From NCBI GenBank assembly GCA_029052085.1, contig JAIDJS010000193.1:1-10958 (forward strand): 10,958 nt of DNA, read 5' to 3'. Positions within the stretch are counted from its first letter, which is position 1; each line of letters begins with the position of its first letter. Below, in pieces: positions 1 to 6,739 of the stretch. The stretch comes from Eubacterium sp. Its GTDB lineage: Bacteria; Bacillota; Clostridia; Oscillospirales; Acutalibacteraceae. The notes under the pieces were generated by a model, which saw only the letters and a list, made by a program, of their open reading frames with translations, searched no databases and was not told the DNA's origin. Both the position numbers and the translations under genes were made by a program.

Positions 1-69
1 ATGATTCGGCGCCCACCGAGATCTTCACGCGTAAGATAGTCGTCAGCGTCAGATGTGTATACGATCCAG
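1..69. other. Nextera/Illumina P5 adapter at contig start (not genomic)
   Basis: Positions 1-28 match the P5 flow-cell oligo lacking its first A, with mismatches at 6, 12 and 25. Positions 29-36 read GCGTAAGA, which I recall as a Nextera i5 index (S517). Positions 37-50 match the read-1 adapter TCGTCGGCAGCGTC at 12 of 14 bases. Positions 51-69 match the mosaic-end sequence AGATGTGTATAAGAGACAG at 16 of 19 bases. The order and spacing are exactly those of a library adapter, so genomic sequence starts near 70. The adapter text is known from general knowledge; the match is visible in the sequence. Confidence 0.96.
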
Positions 70-77
70 ACATTATG

Positions 78-100
78 GAGGCGGATAAAACATCCGCCTC
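78..100. terminator. GC-rich hairpin, possible terminator of an upstream gene
   Basis: A perfect 9-bp stem (GAGGCGGAT at 78-86 pairing with ATCCGCCTC at 92-100) closes a 5-base loop. The T tract after it is poor (ttactatat). It most likely ends a gene that lies off the left edge. Apart from this hairpin, 70-224 is AT-rich and holds no gene I can support. Confidence 0.45.
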
Positions 101-224
101 TTACTATATAAGAATACATAGGGGCTTAATTGTCACATTTAACGATAACCTTTATTTATCAATACCCATTTTCAAGCAATATGTTAAAAATATAAAAATA
201 TGACAATTTTTTATCACATTACAC

Positions 225-253
225 TTGAAGATACGGCAGTAATTCGTTATAAT
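225..253 (+). promoter_or_regulatory. sigma-A-type promoter of the scaffold/GGGtGRT operon
   Basis: The -35 is TTGAAG (225-230), followed by exactly 17 bp and a consensus -10 TATAAT (248-253). Transcription would start near 260, leaving a leader of about 44 bases before the ATG at 304. Confidence 0.75.
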
Positions 254-259
254 AGCATT

Positions 260-281
260 GTTAATTTTTAAAATTATTAAC
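260..281. repeat. AT-rich inverted repeat at the predicted transcription start
   Basis: GTTAAT at 260-265 and ATTAAC at 276-281 are perfect inverted arms around an A/T-only centre, itself nearly palindromic. It begins 6 bases after the -10 box, so it covers the +1 region. It could be an operator or a 5' stem-loop in the mRNA; the sequence alone cannot decide. Confidence 0.45.
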
Positions 282-303
282 AAAACTGGAAGGAGTATTA
301 AAT

Positions 304-996
304 ATGACTTATTCACATGAAGTTGAACAGATGTGTACTGTTAAAAAAGGTCCGCATCATGGTCCGGCTCCAATTCCTGAAGAAGGAAAATGGGTAAAAT
401 CTTATCAAATCAGTGACATCAGCGGTTTCTCACACGGTATCGGCTGGTGTGCACCTCAGCAGGGCGCCTGCAAAATCAGCCTTAATGTTAAGGAAGGTAT
501 TGTAGAGGAAGCTCTTGTTGAAACAATCGGCTGCTCAGGTATGACGCATTCTGCTGCTATGGCTGCAGAAATTCTTCCGGGCAAAACTCTTCTCGAGTGC
601 CTTAACACAGACCTTGTTTGTGATGCTATCAACGTTGCTATGAGAGAAATCTTCAAGCAGCTTGCTTACGGCCGTTCACAGAGTGCTTTCTCAGAAGACG
701 GTCTTGTTATCGGTGCTGCTCTTGAGGATCTTGGAAAAGGTCTCAGAAGCCAGGTTGGTACAATGTTCTCAACAAAGCTTAAGGGCGTTCGCTATATGGA
801 AATGGCTGAAGGCTATGTTACACGTATGGCTCTTGACGAAGAGGGCGAGGTTATCGGCTATGAATTCGTTAAGGTTGGCAAGATGCTTGAGGATATCCGC
901 CACGGTAAAACACCTGACGAAGCTTACAAAGCAAACATTGGCAATTACGGTCGTTTTGCAAATGCTGCAAAATATATTGACCCTCGTGAAGAATAA
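304..996 (+). CDS. IscU/NifU-N-like iron-sulfur scaffold family protein (partner of GGGtGRT protein)
   Basis: A 230-residue soluble protein. The start is well supported: AAGGAG (290-295) lies 8 bases before the ATG. Residues about 40-150 resemble the IscU/NifU N-terminal scaffold fold. The segment TIGCSGMTHSAAMAAE (about 74-89) corresponds to the IscU region around its second ligand cysteine, and PGKTLLECL follows as in IscU (GKT-x-x-E-A-L). Cysteines are at 11, 49, 56, 77, 99 and 106. The usual Cys-Gly-Asp ligand signature is absent; GACKISL stands in its place. Residues 160-230 form a C-terminal extension not found in IscU, rich in conserved-looking Gly, Tyr and charged positions. No cysteine desulfurase gene is adjacent. 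Related proteins are commonly annotated as iron-sulfur cluster assembly scaffolds and sit beside GGGtGRT genes in anaerobes. Cluster binding here is inferred from the family, and a role outside general Fe-S assembly is possible. The gene shares an operon with the next one, 18 bp downstream. Confidence 0.8.
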   Translation: MTYSHEVEQMCTVKKGPHHGPAPIPEEGKWVKSYQISDISGFSHGIGWCAPQQGACKISLNVKEGIVEEALVETIGCSGMTHSAAMAAEILPGKTLLECLNTDLVCDAINVAMREIFKQLAYGRSQSAFSEDGLVIGAALEDLGKGLRSQVGTMFSTKLKGVRYMEMAEGYVTRMALDEEGEVIGYEFVKVGKMLEDIRHGKTPDEAYKANIGNYGRFANAAKYIDPREE

Positions 997-1014
997 GATA
1001 AGGAGGACGCAAAA

Positions 1015-2022
1015 ATGGCAAATGATGTAAAATTTGAAGGCAAGGAAAGAAGACTTGCCAAAATCGAAAAATGCCTTGCAGAATATGGTCTTTCAAGTCT
1101 TGAAGAAGCAAGGGATTTATGCTTATCAAAGGGCATCGACGTTGATGCTATTGTAAAAGGTGTTCAGCCAATCGCATTTGAAAATGCAAGCTGGGCATAT
1201 ACACTTGGTGCTGCAGTTGCAATCAAGAGCGGTGTAAAAACTGCTTCTGAAGCTTCTGAAAAAATCGGTATCGGTCTTCAGGCTTTCTGTATCCCTGGCT
1301 CTGTTGCAGAGCAGAGAAACGTTGGCTTAGGTCACGGTAATCTCGGTGCAAGACTTCTCAGCGAAGAAACAAAGTGCTTTGCATTCCTTGCAGGTCACGA
1401 AAGCTTTGCTGCTGCTGAAGGTGCTATCGGTATCGCAAGAACAGCGAATAAGGTTCGTAAGGAGCCGCTCAGAGTTATCCTCAACGGTCTTGGCAAGGAT
1501 GCTGCTTATATCATTTCAAGAATTAACGGCTTTACCTATGTAAAAACAGATTATGATTTCTACACAGGCGAGCTTAAGGTTCTTGAAACAAAGGCTTTCT
1601 CAGACGGCGAAAGAGCTGCTGTTAAGTGCTATGGTGCTAACGATGTTCTTGAAGGCGTTGCAATTATGAAGGAAGAGGGTGTTGATGTTTCTATCACAGG
1701 TAACTCAACAAACCCAACCCGTTTCCAGCATCTTGTTGCAGGCACATATAAGAAATGGGCTCTTGAAAACGGCAAATCATACTTCTCCGTTGCATCAGGC
1801 GGCGGCACAGGAAGAACACTTCATCCTGATAATATGGCTGCAGGTCCTGCTTCCTATGGTTTAACAGACTCTATGGGCAGAATGCACGGCGATGCACAGT
1901 TTGCAGGATCTTCTTCCGTTCCTGCTCACGTTGAAATGATGGGCCTTATCGGTATGGGTAACAACCCAATGGTAGGTGCTACCGTTGCAACAGCAGTTGC
2001 GATTGAAGAGGCTGTGAAATAA
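1015..2022 (+). CDS. GGGtGRT family protein of unknown function
   Basis: A 335-residue protein carrying the family signature SGGGTGRTLHPDN at about 261-273. A glycine- and methionine-rich C-terminus follows (HGDAQFAG, GMGNNPMVGATVATAVAIEE). The motif matches the Pfam family named GGGtGRT (PF14057, from memory), which has no assigned function. Other visible features are a glycine-rich stretch GLGHGNLGARLL (104-115), TGNSTNPTRFQH (228-239), and cysteines at 20, 36, 92, 121 and 205. No signal peptide or membrane segment is evident, so it is probably cytoplasmic. A strong AAGGAGG (1000-1006) lies 8 bases before the ATG, and the gene starts 18 bp after the scaffold-like gene, so the two are co-transcribed. 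The GGGTGRT loop suggests a nucleotide, phosphate or cofactor binding site, but that is inference. Both genes have strong RBSs and translationally favourable-looking codons, suggesting high expression. Confidence 0.87.
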   Translation: MANDVKFEGKERRLAKIEKCLAEYGLSSLEEARDLCLSKGIDVDAIVKGVQPIAFENASWAYTLGAAVAIKSGVKTASEASEKIGIGLQAFCIPGSVAEQRNVGLGHGNLGARLLSEETKCFAFLAGHESFAAAEGAIGIARTANKVRKEPLRVILNGLGKDAAYIISRINGFTYVKTDYDFYTGELKVLETKAFSDGERAAVKCYGANDVLEGVAIMKEEGVDVSITGNSTNPTRFQHLVAGTYKKWALENGKSYFSVASGGGTGRTLHPDNMAAGPASYGLTDSMGRMHGDAQFAGSSSVPAHVEMMGLIGMGNNPMVGATVATAVAIEEAVK

Positions 2023-2030
2023 AAATAGCG

Positions 2031-2125
2031 TGTGGTTAACAGCAATTAGCAGTAGTAAAATGTAGTTAAATGTGGTTCGTTCCTACATTATTCATACAGT
2101 ATTCTTACAGGTTAATTCCTACACT
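2031..2125. repeat. Cluster of degenerate short repeats between operon end and terminator
   Basis: Four related 11-mers occur in a row: GTTCCTACATT (2079-2089), ATTCATACAGT (2090-2100), ATTCTTACAGG (2101-2111) and ATTCCTACACT (2115-2125). Before them, TGTGGTTAA (2031-2039), TGTAGTTAA (2061-2069) and TGTGGTTCG (2071-2079) form a second set resembling the reverse complement. The copies are imperfect. No reading frame or RNA gene was recognised here. Confidence 0.35.
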
Positions 2126-2143
2126 TATAGAATTATAAAAATG

Positions 2144-2175
2144 AAAGACTATCTCTGCAAAGAGATAGTCTTTTT
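2144..2175. terminator. Bidirectional intrinsic terminator between convergent genes
   Basis: A perfect 13-bp stem, AAAGACTATCTCT (2144-2156) with AGAGATAGTCTTT (2161-2173), closes a GCAA tetraloop and runs into a T tract on the plus strand. On the minus strand the same stem is followed by TTTCATTTTTAT. It can therefore stop both the GGGtGRT operon and the convergent radical SAM gene. Confidence 0.92.
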
Positions 2176-2206
2176 CATTTGCCAAAACTTTAAAGCCGAT
2201 TATCCT

Positions 2207-3628
2207 TTAATAATCTTCAAGATTATAGCCTGTTTTTCCTTCAGGTGTATCACGATAATACTGGGTAAACGGTTTAAAGCGTTCCTGTTCCTCCCAGATT
2301 TCCTTTGCCCTTGGCGCCCAGCTTTTTGCATAAGCATCACACTTGGCACAAAGTGCATCCGCACTTTCAGCACAAAGAAGATTTGTTGATTTAGCACCGC
2401 TGCGTTCAACCATTTTGCGCAGTGCCTGCGGATTTTCAAGCATCGGACAAGGGCGAAGCATATTTTTATTAAACGGCTGACCCTTATAATACTCATTGAA
2501 AAGCGGAGAGCGCAAGCATTCAAGAATTGATTTTTCACGGATATTTGAATCAGAATAATGAATAAATACACAAGGCTCTGCATCGCCTTCTGAATTAATA
2601 TGAAAATAGTTTCTTCCGCCTGCAATACAGCCGCCGACAAATTCGGCATCATTCTGAAAATCAACCGTAAATATAGGCTTACCGGTTTTATTATTTCTTT
2701 TTTCCCTAACCGAACGATAAACATGCTCCCTTTGTTCAGGAGTTAAAAGAAGCTCTGTATCTGCATCACCGCCAACAGGCATATAATGGAAATACCACAT
2801 ATATTTGGCGCCGCATTCAATCATTTTGTCATAAAATGCATCACTTGTAACAGCCTCATAGTTCTTGCTTGTGTAGCAAACAGAGGTGCCGAAAATACAG
2901 CCATGCTTCTTAAGAACAGCCATAGCATCAATGGTTTTATTATAAACACCCTCTCCTCGGCGTTCATCATTTGTTTCTTCCGTTCCCTCAATGGAAAGTG
3001 CAAGTCCGAAATTCCTGCATTTCTTTAAATCAAGGCAGAACGCCTCATCAACAAGAGTTCCGTTTGTAAAAGCAAGGAAAATACAATCCTGATTTTCAAG
3101 AGCAAGCGTTATCAAATCCTGTTTACGGATGAGCGGTTCCCCACCGGTAAACATAAAGAAATGCGTGCCGAGTTCTTTACTTTCGGCAATAATCTTTCTC
3201 ATTTCATCAAGTGAAAGATTTGATTTATAACCGTATTCAGCAGCCCAGCAGCCCTTGCACTTCAGATTGCAGGCAGAGGTAGGATCCAGCAAAACTACCC
3301 ACGGAATATTACAATGCAGTTCATCTCTTTTTTTTCTGAGGGTTGATGTGCCGATAAGACCAAGATCAATACCAAAGGTAAGTACAGCGTGCTGCAAAAA
3401 GTCCTTATCAATATCATTTATACCATTAAAAAGGTATTGATGCCATATGTTGTTTTCATTTGAAATTATATCAATAGGCGTTGTAAAAGTGCTTTCAGGA
3501 TACATTTTTCCTGCAAATCTCTTGCCAAGCCTTACAAGGCGAAGCATATTGCGCTTTGGATTTTTATAAATATATCTGAAAAGGACACCGCCGATACCAT
3601 GAAGCAGTTTACTTTTTGCTGAAGCCAT
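2207..3628 (-). CDS. Radical SAM protein with C-terminal SPASM-like region, substrate unknown
   Basis: A 473-residue protein with the radical SAM signature CNLKCKGC (Cys120, Cys124, Cys127), which binds the [4Fe-4S] cluster that cleaves S-adenosylmethionine. The SAM-binding motif GGEP is at 162-165. The N-terminal 110 residues before the barrel resemble no domain I know. After the barrel, GGCIAGGRNYFHINSEGDAEPC (split here as GGCIAGG at 332-338 and GDAEPC at 348-353) is typical of SPASM regions. More cysteines at 371, 394, 419, 427 and 430 could hold auxiliary Fe-S clusters. The start is supported by AAGAGG on the minus strand (complement of 3635-3640), 6 bases before ATG. It lies 156 bp downstream of argS and is preceded by a hairpin leader. 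No small precursor-peptide gene is visible beside it, so peptide maturation is not supported. The reaction is unknown. Confidence 0.88.
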   Translation of the reverse strand: MASAKSKLLHGIGGVLFRYIYKNPKRNMLRLVRLGKRFAGKMYPESTFTTPIDIISNENNIWHQYLFNGINDIDKDFLQHAVLTFGIDLGLIGTSTLRKKRDELHCNIPWVVLLDPTSACNLKCKGCWAAEYGYKSNLSLDEMRKIIAESKELGTHFFMFTGGEPLIRKQDLITLALENQDCIFLAFTNGTLVDEAFCLDLKKCRNFGLALSIEGTEETNDERRGEGVYNKTIDAMAVLKKHGCIFGTSVCYTSKNYEAVTSDAFYDKMIECGAKYMWYFHYMPVGGDADTELLLTPEQREHVYRSVREKRNNKTGKPIFTVDFQNDAEFVGGCIAGGRNYFHINSEGDAEPCVFIHYSDSNIREKSILECLRSPLFNEYYKGQPFNKNMLRPCPMLENPQALRKMVERSGAKSTNLLCAESADALCAKCDAYAKSWAPRAKEIWEEQERFKPFTQYYRDTPEGKTGYNLEDY

Positions 3629-3645
3629 AATTTACCTCTTTTTTA

Positions 3646-3731
3646 CCGGAGTCTGCAAGATGAAATACCTGAGCTATCCGTAACGGATAGATTGCAAACT
3701 CATATTTTTCCGGAGTTTGCAATCTAAAATA
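3646..3731 (-). repeat. Structured repeat/hairpin leader upstream of the radical SAM gene
   Basis: A perfect 13-bp inverted repeat (AGATTGCAAACTC at 3689-3701, GAGTTTGCAATCT at 3713-3725) has an 11-base loop. It abuts a second hairpin, CTATCCG (3674-3680) with CGGATAG (3684-3690), loop TAA. A third related copy, GAGTCTGCAAGAT (3649-3661), lies next to the ribosome binding site. The 22-base blocks 3646-3667 and 3710-3731 match at 18 of 22 positions as direct repeats. It may be a regulatory mRNA leader or a mobile palindromic repeat. Confidence 0.55.
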
Positions 3732-3732
3732 T

Positions 3733-3760
3733 TTTATATAACCAAAATATTTTTTCACAA
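3733..3760 (-). promoter_or_regulatory. Possible promoter for the radical SAM gene
   Basis: Read on the minus strand, TTGTGA (complement of 3755-3760) is followed by 16 bp and TATAAA (complement of 3733-3738). Transcription would start near 3726, right at the outer edge of the large hairpin. The match is moderate and the surrounding DNA is AT-rich, including two copies of palindromic AAAATATTTT (3726-3735 and 3744-3753), so chance is possible. Confidence 0.4.
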
Positions 3761-3784
3761 ACTCATCTAAAACTTAACAAAAAC

Positions 3785-5473
3785 TTACATAGATGTAGGA
3801 GCATCAATTTTAAGCATTGTTAAAATGTTCTTAATTGTATCTTTGACAGCTATGCAAAGATTTAATCTTGCCTGCATTAATCCCTCATCGTCACACATAA
3901 CGCGCTGTGCATTATAAAACTTATGAAAGAGAGTAGCAAGCTCAATAACATAATGCGTTATTTTGGCAGGGTCATATGCCTTTGCAGCTGTAATGATTTC
4001 ATCCGTTAGGCCAGAAAGATGACGGATAAGCTCAAGTTCCTCACTTGTATTCAGAAGATTAAGTTCTTCATCCGCTGCATTTCTGATTACAATGCCCTCA
4101 TTTTCCGCTTTCTTTATGATTGAACAGATACGTGCATGCGCATACTGAACATAATAAACAGGATTCTGACTGGTTTCCTGCGCAGCCAGATCAAGATCAA
4201 AATCAAAATGAGAATTCGGCTCACGAAGATTGAAGAAAAATCTTGCCGCATCAATCGGCACCTCTTCAAGAAGCGTTGTAAGCGTTATTGCCTTACCTGA
4301 ACGCTTTGAAAGCTTGATTGTTTCGCCGTCACGAACAAGACGCACCATCTGCATAATAACACAGTTAAGTCTGCCTGCATCAATGCCGAGAGCTGTTAAG
4401 GCAGCCTTCATTCGTGGCACATAACCGTGATGATCCGCACCGAGAACATCAACAGCTATATCATTTCCCCTTGTAACAAGCTTATTGTAATGATAAGCAA
4501 TATCAGGAACAATGTATGTCGGCAATCCGTTTGCACGGATAAGTACAATATCCTTATCATTGCCATATTCGGAAGCCTTAAACCAAAGAGCTCCGTCTTT
4601 TTCATAGGTAACGCCAAGTGATTTAAGCTTGTCTATCACTTCGGTTACAGAACCATCATTGTGCAGACTGCTTTCCTTAAACCAATGGTCATATTTAATT
4701 CTGTATTGAAGCAAATCTCTTTCAAGACCTGCAATATTCTTCGGAAGTGCAAAATCAACGAGAGCCTTTCTTCTGTCAGCACTTTCAGCTTCTACATATT
4801 TATCTCCGAATTCCGCAGCAAAAGCTTTTGCATGCGCCGTTATATCAACACCCTGATAAGCATCCTCCGGCATTTCAATGCCATCCTTATAGAGCTGAAG
4901 ATAACGCACCTCAAGCGAGGTTGCAAATTTTTCAATCTGATTTCCTGCATCATTCACATAGAATTCACGACTTACATCATAGCCTGCATAATCAAGAACT
5001 GAAGCCAGACAATCGCCGATAGCACCGCCTCTTGCATTTCCGATATGCATCGGACCTGTAGGATTGGCAGATACAAATTCAACAAGCACCTTTTTGCCCT
5101 TTCCGAAATCAGATTTGCCGTAATCTTCGCCCTTATCTGCAATATCCTTTAAAATCTCAGTATAATACTGCTGAGAAAGGAAAAAATTGATAAATCCGGG
5201 ACCGGCAATTTCAGCCTTATCAAAAAGTGAATCCTCTAAATCAAGATTCTTTACAACGCTTTCAGCAATAGCACGGGGCGCTTTTTTAAATGCTCTTGCA
5301 CCTGCCATAGCAACATTTGTTGAAAAATCGCCGTTTGCGCTGTTTGACGGACGCTCAATAATAAAATCCGGAATCGGCTCTGCCGGCAGCTCTTCATTTG
5401 CAACCGCTCTGCCGAGTGCTTCCATTATTTTTCTTCTTAATTCAAGCTGAGTTTCTTTAACAAGTAAAGACAT
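3785..5473 (-). CDS. argS: Arginyl-tRNA synthetase
   Basis: A 562-residue class I aminoacyl-tRNA synthetase that attaches arginine to tRNA-Arg using ATP, in the cytoplasm. The N-terminal Add1-type domain (about 1-110) is followed by the catalytic core with the HIGH-type motif SANPTGPMHIGNARGG (135-150; HIGN at 143-146). The KMSKS-type motif appears as IKLSKRSGK (386-394), with Leu in place of Met. The C-terminal anticodon-binding domain (about 435-562) includes NPVYYVQYAHAR and NAQRV; the C-terminus ends APTSM where ERM/EKM-like endings are common. Length is normal for the family. The start is backed by AGGAGA (complement of 5481-5486) 7 bases upstream. It is the fourth gene of the ddl-murI-DUF1934-argS run, 24 bp after the DUF1934 gene, and no clear terminator follows it before the radical SAM gene. 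Confidence 0.98.
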   Translation of the reverse strand: MSLLVKETQLELRRKIMEALGRAVANEELPAEPIPDFIIERPSNSANGDFSTNVAMAGARAFKKAPRAIAESVVKNLDLEDSLFDKAEIAGPGFINFFLSQQYYTEILKDIADKGEDYGKSDFGKGKKVLVEFVSANPTGPMHIGNARGGAIGDCLASVLDYAGYDVSREFYVNDAGNQIEKFATSLEVRYLQLYKDGIEMPEDAYQGVDITAHAKAFAAEFGDKYVEAESADRRKALVDFALPKNIAGLERDLLQYRIKYDHWFKESSLHNDGSVTEVIDKLKSLGVTYEKDGALWFKASEYGNDKDIVLIRANGLPTYIVPDIAYHYNKLVTRGNDIAVDVLGADHHGYVPRMKAALTALGIDAGRLNCVIMQMVRLVRDGETIKLSKRSGKAITLTTLLEEVPIDAARFFFNLREPNSHFDFDLDLAAQETSQNPVYYVQYAHARICSIIKKAENEGIVIRNAADEELNLLNTSEELELIRHLSGLTDEIITAAKAYDPAKITHYVIELATLFHKFYNAQRVMCDDEGLMQARLNLCIAVKDTIKNILTMLKIDAPTSM

Positions 5474-5497
5474 TTTTGTTTCTCCTGTTTCTATTTT

Positions 5498-5929
5498 TTA
5501 ATTGCTTTTATTTTTACTGTACACCATATTTACAGTATTTATGGATGTTACTGCGCCGTTTACATCAATATCGTATTCAAAGGCAAAGCTTCCGTTATCG
5601 GCATTTACGGTCATTTCAATGATTCTGCCGTAAACACCCATAAGCAGATTGCCGAAGCCCGTATCATAATTGCATTGATTCCGCTTTCCCTTTTCAACAA
5701 TAAGGCAGCTTTCTACACCGCCTGTTCTTGTAATCTGAACAGCACTTTCATCCTTTTGAATTCTTACCGTAACCTGAACAGGTGCCATAGGCGGCTCCTG
5801 TTCTTCCGTATATCTGATTACATAGGCAGTGCCGTCATCGCGCATCGTTCCTATTGTTGTAATCTCTATCTGGTCCTTCTGCCCGTCAACAAGCTGAGAA
5901 CCTGTTATTTTTAAAAGTATTCTATCCAT
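5498..5929 (-). CDS. DUF1934 (YwiB-like) protein
   Basis: A 143-residue small protein that resembles the DUF1934/YwiB family, thought to form a calycin-like beta barrel. Alternating beta-strand patterns run throughout. The family-typical segment YDTGFGNLLMGVYGRIIEM (about 88-106) and a later Y-D-I-D-V-N-G segment are visible. The molecular function is unknown. In Bacillus subtilis the homologue ywiB lies directly before argS, and that order is kept here, which supports the call. The ATG lies 3 bp after the murI stop. The upstream sequence has only a weak GGA-like ribosome binding site, so its translation is probably coupled to murI. Confidence 0.85.
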   Translation of the reverse strand: MDRILLKITGSQLVDGQKDQIEITTIGTMRDDGTAYVIRYTEEQEPPMAPVQVTVRIQKDESAVQITRTGGVESCLIVEKGKRNQCNYDTGFGNLLMGVYGRIIEMTVNADNGSFAFEYDIDVNGAVTSINTVNMVYSKNKSN

Positions 5930-5932
5930 AAT

Positions 5933-6739
5933 TTATTCCGTTATATTTTTATATTCAACCTTTTTGGATATATCCATTCCGAGAAGCGTTTTTGCAATGC
6001 CGGAAAAATTCTGCATTTTATCAGAAACAAAAAAGCGTGCCTCGCCTTTTCCGCTGATATTCAGCATTTCCTTTTCCTCTAAAATACGCTTTGCCTCCAT
6101 AACAGCTTCATAGCCGCTGTCTATAAGCGTAATCTTATCGCCGACAACGCTTTGAATAAGAGGCGCCAGATGCGGAAAATGTGTACATCCGAGGATAATG
6201 GTATCCACACCCTTTTCAAGAAGAGGAGCAGAATACCGCTTAATAATTTCTCGGGAAATATAATCATCCTTATCAATCCAGTTGTTTTCAACAAGCGTAA
6301 CAAGCACAGGGCAGGAAACACCCTCAACAACCATATCCTTATCCATATTCTGAATTTCCCTTGTATATGCCCCGCTGTTTATGGAAGCAGCCGTTGCCAT
6401 TACACCGATTTTTCCGTTTTTTGTTGCCTGAACTGCCGCCTTGCAGGATGGCTTTACAACACCGATAAATCTATCCTCTACCTGCTTTGCAGCATTCACT
6501 GCAACAGACGAAACCGTTCCGCAGGCAGCCATAATCAGCTTACAGTCAAATTTTTCAAGAAAGCTGATATCCTCTTTTGCGAAGGCTTCTATCGTCTGCT
6601 CGCTTCTTGAGCCGTAAGGCACACGCTGGGTATCCCCAAAATAAACTATATTTTCATTCGGCATATATTTCAGAACCGCCTTAACAGCCGAAAGCCCGCC
6701 GAGTCCCGAATCGAATATACCAATCGGTCTTTTATCCAT
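5933..6739 (-). CDS. murI: Glutamate racemase
   Basis: A 268-residue cytoplasmic enzyme converting L-glutamate to D-glutamate for the peptidoglycan stem peptide. The N-terminal GIFDSGLGGLSAVKAV (7-22) and GDTQRVPYGSRS (35-46) are diagnostic. The two catalytic cysteines are Cys73 (AACGTVSS) and Cys185 (GCTHFP). The first motif is unusual: most glutamate racemases have CNT, and the Asn contacting the substrate is Gly here. Since both Cys, the Asp10-Ser11 region and His187 are present, the protein is probably active. Its ATG overlaps the ddl TAA stop by one base (TAATG), with a strong AGAGGGGGA ribosome binding site inside the end of ddl, so the two are coupled. An Asp/Glu racemase relative is possible, but length and motifs fit MurI. 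Confidence 0.94.
   Translation of the reverse strand: MDKRPIGIFDSGLGGLSAVKAVLKYMPNENIVYFGDTQRVPYGSRSEQTIEAFAKEDISFLEKFDCKLIMAACGTVSSVAVNAAKQVEDRFIGVVKPSCKAAVQATKNGKIGVMATAASINSGAYTREIQNMDKDMVVEGVSCPVLVTLVENNWIDKDDYISREIIKRYSAPLLEKGVDTIILGCTHFPHLAPLIQSVVGDKITLIDSGYEAVMEAKRILEEKEMLNISGKGEARFFVSDKMQNFSGIAKTLLGMDISKKVEYKNITE

Noticed and set aside
662..1030. Open frame of 122 codons on the plus strand inside the scaffold-like gene
   Set aside because: It is a shifted frame of a well-supported gene, with no ribosome binding site and a low-complexity product.
2200..2724. Open frame of 174 codons on the minus strand overlapping the radical SAM C-terminus
   Set aside because: It is a different frame of the radical SAM gene, which carries recognisable SPASM-like cysteines; no start signal is seen.
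2207..3628. RiPP-type peptide maturation locus
   Set aside because: No small precursor frame with a leader-like sequence, exporter or second modifying enzyme lies next to the radical SAM gene.
3646..3731. CRISPR-like array from the repeated blocks
   Set aside because: Only two imperfect direct copies plus one inverted copy are present, with no regular spacers and no cas gene.
3726..3753. Two AAAATATTTT palindromes as an argS terminator
   Set aside because: The stem would be A/T only and no T tract follows on the minus strand, so termination is unlikely.
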